Assembly: GCA_018873245.2 (NCBI GenBank)
Contig: JAEMBT020000008.1
Location: forward strand, 1 to 64,000
Source: Archegozetes longisetosus
Taxonomy: Eukaryota; Arthropoda; Arachnida; Sarcoptiformes; Trhypochthoniidae
Length of the DNA: 64,000 bases
Direction of reading: 5' to 3'
A program made the translations under genes and the position numbers. The notes beneath the pieces are model-generated. The model did not search any database, was not told the origin of the DNA, and saw only the letters and a program-made list of their open reading frames with translations. How positions within the stretch are numbered: position 1 is the first letter of the stretch; every line of letters begins with the position of its first letter. Shown here piece after piece: positions 37,683 to 48,844 of this stretch.

Positions 37683-38106
37683 GCATGTCACTAAGGTGAC
37701 TTAAAAAACGGCCTTTTTCAAGGCCTCGGTTCAAGATCATCTAGGTTTACAAAACTGATCAAGGTGGATAAAATCCAGCCTCCTCCACGCGGTATCCACT
37801 GGGTTCAGCTAACGGGGCTCTGGTTTTGGATTATTCATAATTCACTTTTATGGCTTTTCCATTTGCTAAATTGTTTTCAGCTACCCACCTCGCGCATATA
37901 TATATATAACACGCGATATATGGTAGTATTAGGTTCAACTTCGATAATTCATTATTGGATATGTATACATTTCGGACCACTGTCATCGTACTCAGAACCC
38001 TTACAGACTCTGAACCGAACCTATTCTATGCTATCCCCATAATTGAAATGAATTTTGTAAAAAAGCATTTTTGAGATTTAACTTATTAAAAATTATCTGT
38101 CATAAT

Positions 38107-38640
38107 GTTGACGGAAATGTATTTTTAAGATTATATAAAACTTATATTTTACCAATTGTTGAATTCTCCAATTTATTTTTACTCCAAATAAGACACAATG
38201 CGATAGTATAGAAAGAGTTCAGAAAAATAACAAAATTTATTTGTAATAAATTAGGAAAATATGATATAAAATATGATGAAAGATTGAGAACTTTAAACTT
38301 AAGCCTAAAAGGGAGGCGAGAAATTCAATCATTAAAACTAATTCACAATATAATATATATAAACATAAAACTATTGCCATAAATTGGTTCAACAAATTGT
38401 ATTTTTGTAAAAGCTCTAGAAATAGATATTTCATTCATAAGCCACTTAGTAGAACAGAATTACGTAATAAATATTTTTTTAACTATGGTGCAAATCTTTT
38501 TAGTAGTTTATCGATTCATGTAAGAAATGAAAGTAATTTTAAAAATTTTATAAAACTTAATTGATATTTTGTAATAAGATTTCAATGTGTTATGAATTCT
38601 TAGCTTTGCTGAATAAATTGTTATTATTATTATGTTTAAA
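38107..38640 (+). pseudogene. LINE (non-LTR retrotransposon) ORF2 C-terminal fragment
   Basis: The frame has the post-reverse-transcriptase block of Jockey/CR1-like LINEs: LRLYKTYILPIVEFSNLF, a KEFRKITKFIC segment, YDERLRTLNLSLKGRREIQS and a hydrophobic helix. At least two stops interrupt it. The 3' end runs into a TTATTATTATTA tail near 38617-38632, as expected for a 5'-truncated insertion. Confidence 0.75.
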
Positions 38641-38970
38641 TCATTATTTTCATTCATATCATGTCCACAATATATAATTAAAATGAAGTTTGTATAAATT
38701 TTTGTTTAAAAATATCCATAAATATTGTAAATTCATTACCTAGTATAATATAGTACTTGAATAGTTGATTTTTGACTTGTATATCCCGTCACTCAGGACA
38801 TATCTCAGCTAAGATTATGTTCACTGAGTATGTGAAGACAAGTACTATATTAAAATTTTAGTCTGAAATTCAAACCTGATAACCACTTGAGATACTTCCA
38901 GTGTTAGTCTATCTCTTATAATAGCTTGATGCTGACTAAAACTTTTTCCGTATGAGCCAGTTTCGCAGAA

Positions 38971-39591
38971 GCCAGTTTTGCAGAACGGCATTTTGAACAG
39001 TCAGTTTAGCTGAAAACTTTAATTTTGTTGTTTTCCTATTTTCAGTTTAGACTTTAGAAAAACCTCTCTATTTCTCAAAGTTATTATGAAGAGCTTGACT
39101 TCTAGAAATAAGTTTCGAGTACACACTTCATGTTCTACGCAAAGAGTATTTCATTATTGATGTAATCAATTCTGAAAGTTTTTGAAACAATATACAGTAA
39201 ATAGGACTTGTTAAGCCAAATTAGTAAATACAAAAGCTAAAAGTCTTATCCAACTATTCAAAAAGTATGGTTAAATATTTTTCATAGCTTTACTAATTAG
39301 TTAAAAGTTATATTCTTTAAAATTTCAAGATTTAGCTCAAATATTAATGGAAATCAATCAAGAAAATGTAATATTTAATCAAATGTTTTTAGTCTTGTTA
39401 TTTTCTATTGACTATTAGTGCTTAAGCTTTTATCTAAATCTGATGATTACTATCAATTTTTTTATTTTACTTTGATAAGTATGAATAAACTTACAAACTC
39501 TAAGGTTTAAGGGAGAGAAAATGAGTTGTAAAACTGATTTTAATCTGTTTCGGCTAAACTGACTGTATAAAATGGCATTCTGCGAACTGAC
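38971..39591. mobile_element. Fold-back MITE
   Basis: Arms of about 45-50 bp (38971-39021 and 39546-39591) share GCAGAA(C/T)G(G/C)CATTTT and ACAGTCAGTTTAGC(T/C)GAAA. The core is non-coding and AT-rich. Confidence 0.7.
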
Positions 39592-41840
39592 ACCAATCAC
39601 TTTTTTCAACATAATCTTTATCTATTCAATTCGTATACCTTAAAAAGATGAACACCTACTGATCAGCAAAATATCTAACCTTCAACAAAGAGTACCAAAA
39701 CATGCTCTCATTCGTCTGTAGATCCCTTAAATATGCAATGCAAAACTAAAAGTATCAAGTTTTATGCATACTTGTATACTATTCTTAGCTATAATAATAT
39801 GTTAGATATGATACAGGTAATAACACAATTTAAACCAAAATCAATTTTTCAAACATTATGGTGGTCGAACTGATGTTATAAAGTGCTCTCTTCTCCATGT
39901 AAGTTTAACATTATAGATAGCTCTTTATAGCATTAACCCGTAGCTTTTATGTCTTCAGCTTGATCTTTAAGTCATTGATACTTTTGCCACAAATCAGAGC
40001 TTAGTCTATCGAACTATTTATTGCATGACTGATATGTTGGAGTCACGATTACTTACAATTTGAGAAATTTTTTTGGAGCATATCATTCATGATTTCGATA
40101 CGTATCACTTTATTTGACTGTCAATGGTCTTCATATATACCCTATTTGTGCTATAATAACATTATTCAACACATGCCTTCATTTGAAACAGAGCTAGAGC
40201 AAAACTAAACCCATTTTCTCGCAATCTTTTTGAGTCAGTATTCGACAGAAGACACATTAATAAAACTAAATATCTTTAATCTGATCATTGATTAGTCAAT
40301 GTTGAAAAATGCAATAAAATAAGACTATTTTATTAACTCTAACTGTTTATGTTTCTCTTATAAATTCAGGTTTAATTCGTTGCGTTCATTTCGTCTGTTC
40401 TATTTGCAACATTCAAAGTCTTCTTTCCAATTAACATTCTGTTCCTAATTTTCCCCCAACCAATTGAAACTCATATTTATTACATATTGGTTATATGTTC
40501 ATACTAATCATTTAGAAATCCATTCCAATATTTCAAGATTGGTAAAATCCAGGATCATAGTGTCATCCTAATAGGGTTGCCACTTCTCAACGTTCTTCTT
40601 TTCCACCAAACAATTAGCTTGTTTTTCCCTTTTTCAAGCTACGATTTTCACAGATTATTGTGATTCCCGAATAAATTTCTAAACCATATTTCTGTCACAA
40701 TATCTTCGATGTGCACAAAGTATCTCAAACAAATATGAGTCGATTCAAATTTTTGCTCAACATTTTCTCCAGGAAAAGATGACAGCCCTAAACCTAACAA
40801 TTCACTAATATAATCAATTACTCAATGGCTTGAAGTACTGATGCATTAAAAACTAAAGCCGTTCAAAACTATCTTTAAACTAAACTTAAACTAATCTTGT
40901 TTACCTTTCAGTTTTCACATCTCTTTCTTTCACTTTAATCTTTGGTTTGTTCTTTCCAATAAACCTTCTTCTGCCCTTGCTAAAGCCATTCAGTAAAACT
41001 AAATCTTCAAAACAAAAGTGGAGCCTAAGCTAGCTTTGTCAACTTTTTCACTCAGACTACAAAAGCCGATTCAAGTTATGTTTGTTCGATCCAAAATATC
41101 TTATAAAATCAGCATTTTCTAAGAAAAGTCAACATTTTTCAAACATGTCTCGATCAATTGTTATCAAAATCACTTCTAAAGCATGTGATTATTTAGTTAC
41201 TCATTTTCTAGTAGCATATTTTTCAAAAGTTCCTCATCAACATCTCGGTAAAATGCACAAATACTGCCATACTTTTTCTTTAACCACTAGACATTCCCGA
41301 ATCAATACAATTGCAGTCACATCTCAGCCATATCTTAATATCATATCTAGTAGTCATATAAATTTTTATCAAGCAATTTCTACAAGTTCACTTAATGGAT
41401 CTTTTTTAGAAATTTCTAAAATAAATCGTGCTACATTCATTTTCAATTCGCTTTTTCGTCCTAAACCCTTTTCAATAGATTTTAATGCACCAAATTTTTG
41501 TTCAAAACCAATCCATATCAATTTATTGTAAAATTCTTCAACAATCTCTCAAAGATAATCCCAACTTAATAATATTGAATTTAAATATTAATCTTTAAAC
41601 ACGTTGCAAAACTCAATACATGAGCCAACACTACAGAGCTAGAATACTAGTCAGTCCTAACTATATCATCCCATCTATTCGTATTAGACAGATTTCTAAG
41701 TATACCAGTTACTTACTGAAACATCCAATCTTATAATATTATCACAGCCACAGTTACAAACAATATTATTTGGCCTACAACTTTTCTTTCAAATTTCTAT
41801 ACAGACTCAACATTAACATTTTTTCAACATCAATTAGGCA
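39592..41840. other. Intergenic DNA, no gene seen
   Basis: No domain-bearing frame. A 149-codon plus-strand frame at 41082-41531 starts only at TTG and lies in a G-poor region where long frames arise by chance; I do not support it as a gene. Confidence 0.5.
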
Positions 41841-42215
41841 CCGTCCATTAATAACGTTACTCCAAAATGACCTTTTTGTGAGGATCCCTTACCCCTAGTT
41901 ACGCTGTCGTTCGCAAGACTTTAACACCTCCCTCCTAGATGGAACGTTACATTTTCTTCAAATCCTTAATTTATGAGTATTGCACATAACACGAAAATAG
42001 TGCGAAATTTGATCTATTTTTATTATAAGAACATCATTATTATTGAGATCAATAAATTTAACTCATAATCATTTAATTGTGACTATTCAAGCAAAAAACT
42101 AAGTAGAAGAATGTAACATTCATAAGCCTTCAAACTCTACTCCCTCATGTTATAATTTGTTACATTTAGCTCTAGGTACTCCCTACCCCCTCCAGCGTAA
42201 CTTTACTAATGGACG
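41841..42215. mobile_element. MITE with CGTCCATTA termini
   Basis: The inverted ends CGTCCATTAATAACGTTAC and GTAACTTTACTAATGGACG bound a 375-bp non-coding sequence. Confidence 0.7.
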
Positions 42216-42308
42216 ATATCTTAGACTTTTTAGCTAAATGTCAAAAATCAATTACATTTTTTATTAGTCTGAATATTCACAAATTTCTACGAACTCTGCT
42301 TTAAGTAA

Positions 42309-42458
42309 TATGTAGCCTGTTTTTGAAGAATTGCCTTAGCAAATAGACCTTTTACTATGCATTAAAAATATTTTCTATATTGAATTCAATATAGAAATAT
42401 TTTGAATACACATTAAAGGCCTATCCGCTAAGGCACTTCTTCAAAAACAGGCTACATA
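42309..42458. mobile_element. 150-bp near-perfect palindrome (hairpin MITE)
   Basis: The arms begin TATGTAGCCTGTTTTTGAAG and pair along their length to a centre at ATATTGAATTCAATAT (about 42383), flanked by TA. It is non-coding, and a transcript would fold into one long hairpin. Confidence 0.85.
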
Positions 42459-43077
42459 TAGTCTTAAGATTATATAAAACAAGTGATTTAAAATAAATCA
42501 TAGACTCTGATTTAGACTTTAAATAAAGGCTTCATTCAATCTTAAGATTTATTAATCTTTTGTTAAGATTGAATAATTATTAGAATCAGGTCTAACATTT
42601 ACATTTAAAAGATAAGTATGTATTTGATTTTGCATCTTTAGACCTCAAAACAGGACAGAAATTATTCCTTATATAAAAATTTAAAATATTTTTAGTCATT
42701 CGTTTTATTTAATTGAAAGTAGCTTGGAACACAACAGTCATAATTGTTCTAATTAGTATGTATGAACTTATATGACTTGTCTAACTTAACAACTTCTAAT
42801 AAAGGTTTATTTTTAATAAAGTCATAAAACACACTCAAACTACTATAATTGATTTTAGTACAAATTTATACTTTAAACTTAATAATTGTAGTCATAGTCA
42901 CTGTAAAAACAATGCCTAATATTATAGTTTTAGATTTTCTTCATAAAATGTTTGTATAAGCTTCAAAACTTGTCAGAAATACAGTTTTCGAAATCAAACA
43001 ATTCAGAAAAAATACCATTTATATTCTTTGTCTGTAAAAAAGAGAACTACTCTCCCTATTCGTTTAATTAGGGAGAG

Positions 43078-43099
43078 GGAGACAGACAGACAGACAGAA
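43078..43099. repeat. (GACA)n microsatellite
   Basis: Five GACA units within a purine-rich, less AT-rich patch (about 43060-43190) that may be repeat debris. Confidence 0.85.
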
Positions 43100-44049
43100 G
43101 ACGAACCCCCAAATCAAGAACTGTACTCCCGAAAAGAGGACACGTGGCAACGCCAAGTCAAACTGGCACGGGTCTAAAGCTCAATATTCAAAATCTATCT
43201 TTTGGTCCCCGTTTCTTATTCAGCTTTAACTCAATCAAGTTTTGGTATCTCTGTGCCACACCAAATGACTAGTTTTCATACTCAAACTGGCAATCTGCAG
43301 TCCAGTCTTTAAACTGTTTACTGTATGCAAGTTTTATACGAAGAATCTTACTCAAATCAGACTTAATTTTTTTCTGATCATCATCTTCTTATCAAATAAT
43401 AATTGAATATGATTTGATTATTGAAAAAACACCCAAACACTTAGAAAGTATTAATTCGAACCACTCTACCAAAACCTGACACTCAGCGCTAGGGATCTTC
43501 ACTAATTGTTAAACACCTAAGCATACGACTCATTCAGGTATTATTCGACTGATTCAAGTTAATAGTTAAGTTAATGGTCTATCTCTTTTATTATTTATTT
43601 AACGTAAAATCATTTCAAACGAAAAGTTAAGTTGGTGCTTAAGTCTGATCTTTCAATAAAATCATAACATCAATCCATTCAAAAAGGGATCAAACCTTCT
43701 GTCCTAAAGTAATATACTTTATAGCCTGAAGATCATTTTTTGCATACTAGAACTAAATTACATGATTTGTTAGTTGAAAAATCAAATCGACAAACCAATT
43801 AGTCAATCAATATCTGTAGATTTCAGTAAACTTTCTTAAAACCTGTTAATCAACACAATCATTGATAATAGATATTAAGCACGAACGTCATTTTTTATTC
43901 ACTATATTTTCTTCTTAAAAATTTTGCTCAAATACAAAACAAACTAATCAATTGTTGTTTTCTAAAAAACATAAGTCAATGTTCCTCAGCCGTGACCTCG
44001 AAATCAATGAGTGCGGAGAAACTTCAAATACATATAAACATTCTAAACA

Positions 44050-44056
44050 TATAAAT
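44050..44056 (+). promoter_or_regulatory. TATA box of small secreted peptide gene 1
   Basis: TATAAAT lies 83 bp upstream of the ATG at 44133. The paralogue downstream has a TATA box at nearly the same distance (86 bp). Confidence 0.5.
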
Positions 44057-44132
44057 CAACGATTAATGCAAATAACATCATTCTCCAAATAGATTCTCTC
44101 GATTCAGTTTTTACTATTTTTACCAATAAAAA

Positions 44133-44321
44133 ATGTTCGCATTCAAAAATACTTTTCTATTCGCAGTTATTTGTCTAAATTTGGTAGCCTTCACTTTGTC
44201 CGGATCTAAATTTCAAGACGAATCAATTATAGAAATAGGAAACGGAGGTGGAACACCTTTGGTCAAAGTCAGTTCTTCCAAAAAGGGTAGAAGCGGTCGA
44301 GTTATAGTTATCGGAGGCTGA
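44133..44321 (+). CDS. Small secreted peptide, paralogue 1 (62 aa)
   Basis: A single-exon frame with a good ATG. The N terminus is a clear signal peptide (hydrophobic LFAVICLNLVAFTLSGS). The mature part is about 38-40 aa: an acidic segment, an Ile/Val strand, a Gly-rich turn (IGNGGGTPLVKV), a basic hinge (KKGRSGR) and a hydrophobic C-terminal VIVIGG. There are no cysteines, so it is not a disulfide-type toxin or defensin. It resembles the frame at 45732-45929 in length, order and ending. I do not recognise the family; the function is unknown. Confidence 0.7.
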   Translation: MFAFKNTFLFAVICLNLVAFTLSGSKFQDESIIEIGNGGGTPLVKVSSSKKGRSGRVIVIGG

Positions 44322-44337
44322 ACAGGTGGCGGATCTT
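44319..44337 (+). promoter_or_regulatory. Conserved block at and after the stop codon, copy 1
   Basis: TGAACAGGTGGCGGATCTT includes the stop codon and matches 17 of 19 bases with 45964-45982 downstream of the paralogous gene. Its conservation outside the coding frame suggests a 3'-UTR regulatory or processing role (inferred). Confidence 0.5.
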
Positions 44338-44339
44338 TC

Positions 44340-45645
44340 AGTGGATCCCTGGATAAACAGCTTTTTAAAACTCATTCATCACATTAATGCGTGCGATCGC
44401 TTTATTTGCTCATTTTTTCAGTCTAGTTAGTCTGTAGAACTCTAGGCAAATCTGTAACTTCTTGTCAACAAAGGTATATTTTATTCTACTATGTGTTATC
44501 AACATTGACTCAGTTTTTAGCCTAAGTCAAATTAATTTTAGTCGAACAAATTCAGTCCAAGACTTCAAGATTGACTGCTATCTCTAGAGACAGTTCTTAT
44601 CAGTAATTTATAGAGTGCAGCTACAATTCACTTTCAGTTAGATCGAATTGAATTTTAAGTTAATTAGATATAAACACAATTCTGTCAAAGTATGATCTGA
44701 CTTAGAGTGACAAAACTTGAGCAACAATTCAGTGCCTGATTTCTTTCAGAGTTTATCGAGTCAAACTCGTCACACTAAAATCTACTGACTGTAGAGTACA
44801 AAAACATTGAACAAGTTTTAACCATTAGCCGATTCGGCAGACATCACCATCCATCTTTTCAAACTTATTGCAAATCAGTCATTTTTGATCAGAAAAAGTT
44901 CGGTTATTCTAGACAAAACTCAGTTTCTCTTATTCTATTCTAGATTTATTCGCCAATTTTAATCAGTTCATTTTGTAGTTGGTCAACTTTCAAGTAAGAG
45001 ATATATTTCAATATTCAATAGTAATAAATTATAGTTTTAGTCATGGTTCTAATTGCAACCTTGTCATCGTCAATCATCATAAGTCCTGATCGATTGTGAT
45101 TCTGACAAAAACTTGCTGCCAAAATTTTATTTGCCAGCATTGCAATAACCTAACCTCAAATTGAGATTGTCTTATTTACATAAATTTTCCTTTAAACCGA
45201 TTTCACAATGAGTTTATTGTCCTCCAAATCAAGAGTATCAAAGTGAAACTTATGCTAATTTTAGTAGAAGTAAGCAAATTTTAGGCTAAAACACCAGCAA
45301 TCATTTTCAACGATTAGTATATTGCCAAATCAAATTAAACTGGCCTTACTTTGTATTTTAATGTATCAAAATCTTGTCTTATGTTAATTATATATAATGT
45401 TCAATTATGCAAGCTTAGATTTAAATAGAAATTAACTTCTACACCATGTAACATACAATAAGTAATGCATAATAGCATGTATATTAGTTGTGACACTTTT
45501 TTCAACCAAAGCTAACCTAAGCATTGACTATGCATTTGACCGAAATAGCAGTTGAAGCGTTCATTCAATACAAACCAAACGCTGTAATAACTTAGCACGA
45601 AGCTTTCTATCATATCATTAATTATTTCGAAAACTATACTCTTCT
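44340..45645. other. Spacer between the two peptide genes
   Basis: About 1.3 kb of AT-rich DNA; no additional gene or repeat was identified. Confidence 0.5.
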
Positions 45646-45652
45646 TATAAAA
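45646..45652 (+). promoter_or_regulatory. TATA box of small secreted peptide gene 2
   Basis: TATAAAA lies 86 bp upstream of the ATG at 45732 and is followed by an initiator-like CAGTATT. Confidence 0.55.
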
Positions 45653-45731
45653 CAGTATTAACTCCCATTTCTGGATCATATTCGCTCAAAACGCATATCT
45701 ATTCATAAGCAATCAACTTTGATAAAGTGTT

Positions 45732-45929
45732 ATGTTTCTCAATAAATTTCAATTCATTTTTGTGAGTTTCTTATTATTCACACAACTATTTGATCGGATT
45801 TTAGTCGAAGCTCGATCATCACAAATGGATAAAGTCATACTTATCTCTGGTGTTTCTTCACCTCCAATGGTCATATACAAACCTGGAAAGAAAAAACGAC
45901 CAGGAAAATTAATTGTCATCAATGGATAG
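45732..45929 (+). CDS. Small secreted peptide, paralogue 2 (65 aa)
   Basis: A single-exon frame with an ATG start. The signal peptide (FIFVSFLLFTQLFDRILVEA) is followed by a mature chain of about 37 aa with VILISGVSSPPMVIY, a basic hinge (KPGKKKRPG) and a terminal KLIVING. It shares the same strand-turn-basic hinge-strand layout and near-identical length as the gene at 44133, and likewise has no cysteines. A polyadenylation signal AATAAA lies at 46099-46104. Tandem duplication is the simplest explanation. The function is unknown; the pair precedes a chitin-binding gene on the same strand. Confidence 0.7.
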   Translation: MFLNKFQFIFVSFLLFTQLFDRILVEARSSQMDKVILISGVSSPPMVIYKPGKKKRPGKLIVING

Positions 45930-45963
45930 TGCGAGTATGCATCACAACATCTTAGTTTTCATT

Positions 45964-45982
45964 TGAACTGGTGGCGAATCTT
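45964..45982 (+). promoter_or_regulatory. Conserved 3'-UTR block, copy 2
   Basis: TGAACTGGTGGCGAATCTT lies 34 bp after the stop codon and out of frame with it, yet nearly identical to 44319-44337. That argues for selection on the nucleotide sequence. Confidence 0.5.
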
Positions 45983-46098
45983 AATTCATTTTATTCAATT
46001 TTGCAAATATCTTATCGCTCAAAAGGTTTTCATTGAATTATAATCTGACTTATTTTATCAAATATCAAGTTATGTTTGTATAACTGTTTTTATTTTCA

Positions 46099-46104
46099 AA
46101 TAAA
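46099..46104 (+). terminator. Polyadenylation signal of peptide gene 2
   Basis: AATAAA, 170 bp after the stop codon, followed by T-rich sequence. Confidence 0.5.
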
Positions 46105-46690
46105 ATTTCAATTCCTCTAAAAAGCTGTTCGTGTTTTTAAGCTTAAGGTTTAGTTTAATAAAGTTTAAGGTAAACAAATAATGATGTAATAGTTAGTTAA
46201 GATTTAAACTATTCTTGAGAAAATCCTTCAAAACTTTATTTGACATAATTTGCAGCTACAAGGAAATAGATAAACATTAATTCCATTTGATTGCTATTAA
46301 CAATGACAATAGTCGTTGCAGCTAACAATCATTATTTATCATCGGATGGCAATAAATGCTATTTTTCATGACAAACAAGTCAGTAGTAGAAATTTTTCAA
46401 AATCCTCTAACAGTTATCGGTTGCGTCGCGAACGTCATTCAAATAAATGACACATTCAATATTTGTTTTCATTATGAGCAATTATATAATCTAACCATTT
46501 GTTTGTTTCTCTATTCCACTAAACAATATACTAAAAACCTGATGCACGTCAATGGACGCTTTCAGCAAAATATTCAGTCATATTTTATTTCTTTATATTG
46601 GTATTTATTTGGCTAACATTGCTCCTTTTAAACCATATTAAGTGTATTTCTTTGTCAATTAATCAGTTTCAATTGCAATACAAGCCACAG

Positions 46691-48844
46691 ATCATGGTAG
46701 TAATGATGTCGAATTCGACTTCAATAAGTACTATAAAGTCATTATCTCGACTAATGTAAGTCAAATTTTCATTTAACAACTTCGACTTTTTAGCTTAGTA
46801 ATATCTTCCAAACATTTTAACGCAGTAATTATTTTTGAAAACATTTCTTAAAAATGTTTCTCAAAATCATTTTAAATCATTCTATTGACTAAGTTTACAC
46901 TCGTACTCAATAACATCTAATTCAATAATCGATAAGTATATACTGTAGATGCGAGTCATTTTTGTCATCATTGTTAGGTTAAAATCAATCTAATCAGTAT
47001 AGTGTTGTTTCTCTATTGCCCTTATTTCTCAGTCTCTCAGTTTTTAATTATTCTAAAATCCATTTAATCTAATATTCTGAAATAGTCCATTTAACATAAA
47101 CAACAAATTAAATTTCAGTTTTTTCACTATCAATTTGATTTTCAGTTTCATATTTACAGTACAGCTAACTATAAATATCAATATGGCTGAAATATACAAT
47201 TATTCAATTTGCTATAGCAATCATCTAATGATAAAATGGTCACATTATACAACCCTGACGTATGGCCAGGTCCTGATGACACCTTCCAATTGACAACTCC
47301 TTCTTCTCAATCAACCACCAAACCAGTTGAAATATTCGGAGTCAGGCGTTCATCAGTCAATTCCAGGAATAGAGGCTATGGTTATGAACAAAATAGTAGC
47401 ACAAATACTTATACGAACGGATCATTAGATAAAACACTTGACGATAGAATACTTTTTCAAAGTAAATTTGATCATATCTCCCGCGACAAAAATCACAACT
47501 ACAATCCGATTCCAAGACATGGTATTCCGTTCGATTTAGAAAAATCAATCAATAATACGTTCAGATGCGAACTTATGCAGTACTATGGATATTATGCCGA
47601 CGTCGAATCCAATTGTCAGGTGAGTAATCAAATCAATTCTAGTTCAGCTTTTATGCTTTTAAAGTTCAGCTACAGTTTAAATCATTGTTAATCCAGTCGA
47701 CAGAAAGTTGATACAAAAGTACCACAAAATTTTCTAACAACCAATTTTATTATAACCTTCAGATAAAAACTAGTTTCAGTTTTATCGCATTCAGTTCATA
47801 TAGACCAATACATTATGGATAATATTTCAAAATAAAGTGCGTCCGGAAAAGCGCCGTCATATTTTTACAATTTTCTTATTAATTTATTAATAAACATTTT
47901 GGAGTCATACTTTAGTGGCCGAATACCACATGTTTAATAAATAAGAATAAAATCTTAGATAAAAATTAATTACAGTAATATTAAAGTACTGTGCGAAACA
48001 TCAGAGACATCCGAAAATAATTGAGCCCACTCTATAGCTTATCAATGGATTTTCATTGGGTTTCTTACGTTGCTTTCGCATTAGGATTTTTTCCACTATA
48101 AAGTCTATAGAGTCCTATGGAATCAATCATTTTCAGATGTCTCTGGTTTTTCACGCAGTACTGCAATATTATTGTAATCAATACTTATCTGAGATTTTAT
48201 TCTTAGTTATTAGATGTGTGGCATTCAACCACTAAAGTATGGCCCAGAATCTTTATTAATAAATTAATAAGAAAATTGTAAAAATACAACGGCACTTTTC
48301 CGGACGCACTTTATCAGTCATAAAATCAATACTCTCAGAAGTTCTGATTTAGTTAACAAAACCAGAAACATTAGCTCTGGTAAAACATGCGGTAACCTAT
48401 CAACTTGTTCAAATCATCTGAATAGATAGTTCAAGCTAAAAAGTTGCTCAGCTCAAGATCAGCACCAATTATCAGCTTTTAGGCTCACTGAGTTGAAATT
48501 CTAATCTTGAAAGCTGTTAACGTTCATAAATATATTTGTGTGTAAATATGATTTCATTCTAGCTTTAGATTAAACAAACATTTTTGCAGCAAATCCTGTT
48601 ACTATTGTCTTGAAATTTGTAAAATACCAATTATTTTAGTTAATTCTATATTTCTTAGTTATTCCATGTCTGTACGCCTGATGGACGTAAAGTGAGTTTC
48701 ATTTGTCCCAACAAATTGTTATTCAATCAAAGGCTAATAGTGTGTGACTGGAATCACAACGTTGACTGCAAACAGTCCCCTCATTTCTATCAAACTAATC
48801 GAATCAAATTCAATTCATGGAATTCTCAATCACCAAGTAAATAA
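46691..48844 (+). CDS. CBM14 (peritrophin-type) chitin-binding protein, 5' exon unresolved
   Basis: Proposed exons are 46691-46755, 47218-47622 and 48659-48844. The last two are well supported: donor CAG/GTGAGT, acceptor TTTCTTAG, both phase 0. The first is plausible (CACAG acceptor, GTAAGT donor, in phase). One CBM14 domain has six cysteines: FRCELMQYYGYYADVESNCQ, then LFHVC, SFIC, IVCDW and VDC. The upstream region is Ser/Thr/Asn-rich. CBM14 proteins bind chitin in cuticle or peritrophic matrix. A signal-peptide exon must lie upstream; I could not place it. The second intron contains a palindromic MITE. A (CT)n tract with a good acceptor at 49240 might serve an alternative 3' exon. Confidence 0.75.
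47835..48311. mobile_element. Palindromic MITE in the chitin-binding gene intron
   Basis: A 477-bp element is flanked by TA on both sides. Its ends read AAGTGCGTCCGGAAAAG inverted, and the arms pair for about 200 bp (shared TTATTAATTTATTAATAAA, AATAAAATCTTAGATAA-like and CAGAGACATC blocks). TA target sites suggest a Tc1/mariner-type mobiliser. No coding capacity. Confidence 0.85.

Larger units (their letters stand above)
35598..38904. mobile_element. 3.3-kb element with inverted repeats of about 110 bp enclosing a Merlin/ISXO2 transposase
   Basis: Arms 35598-35712 and 38790-38904 are inverted copies sharing ACACTGGAAGTATCTCAA, GAATTTCAGACTAAAATTTT and GAACATAATCTTAGCTG blocks. The interior holds a dead ISXO2-like transposase and the 3' end of a LINE. 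It is therefore a composite or has received nested insertions. Whether the transposase belongs to these arms or to a nested element is not resolved. Confidence 0.7.

Noticed and set aside
41082..41531. 149-codon plus-strand frame as a gene
   Set aside because: It starts only at TTG, has no domain, signal peptide or splice support, and lies in G-poor DNA where chance frames are long.
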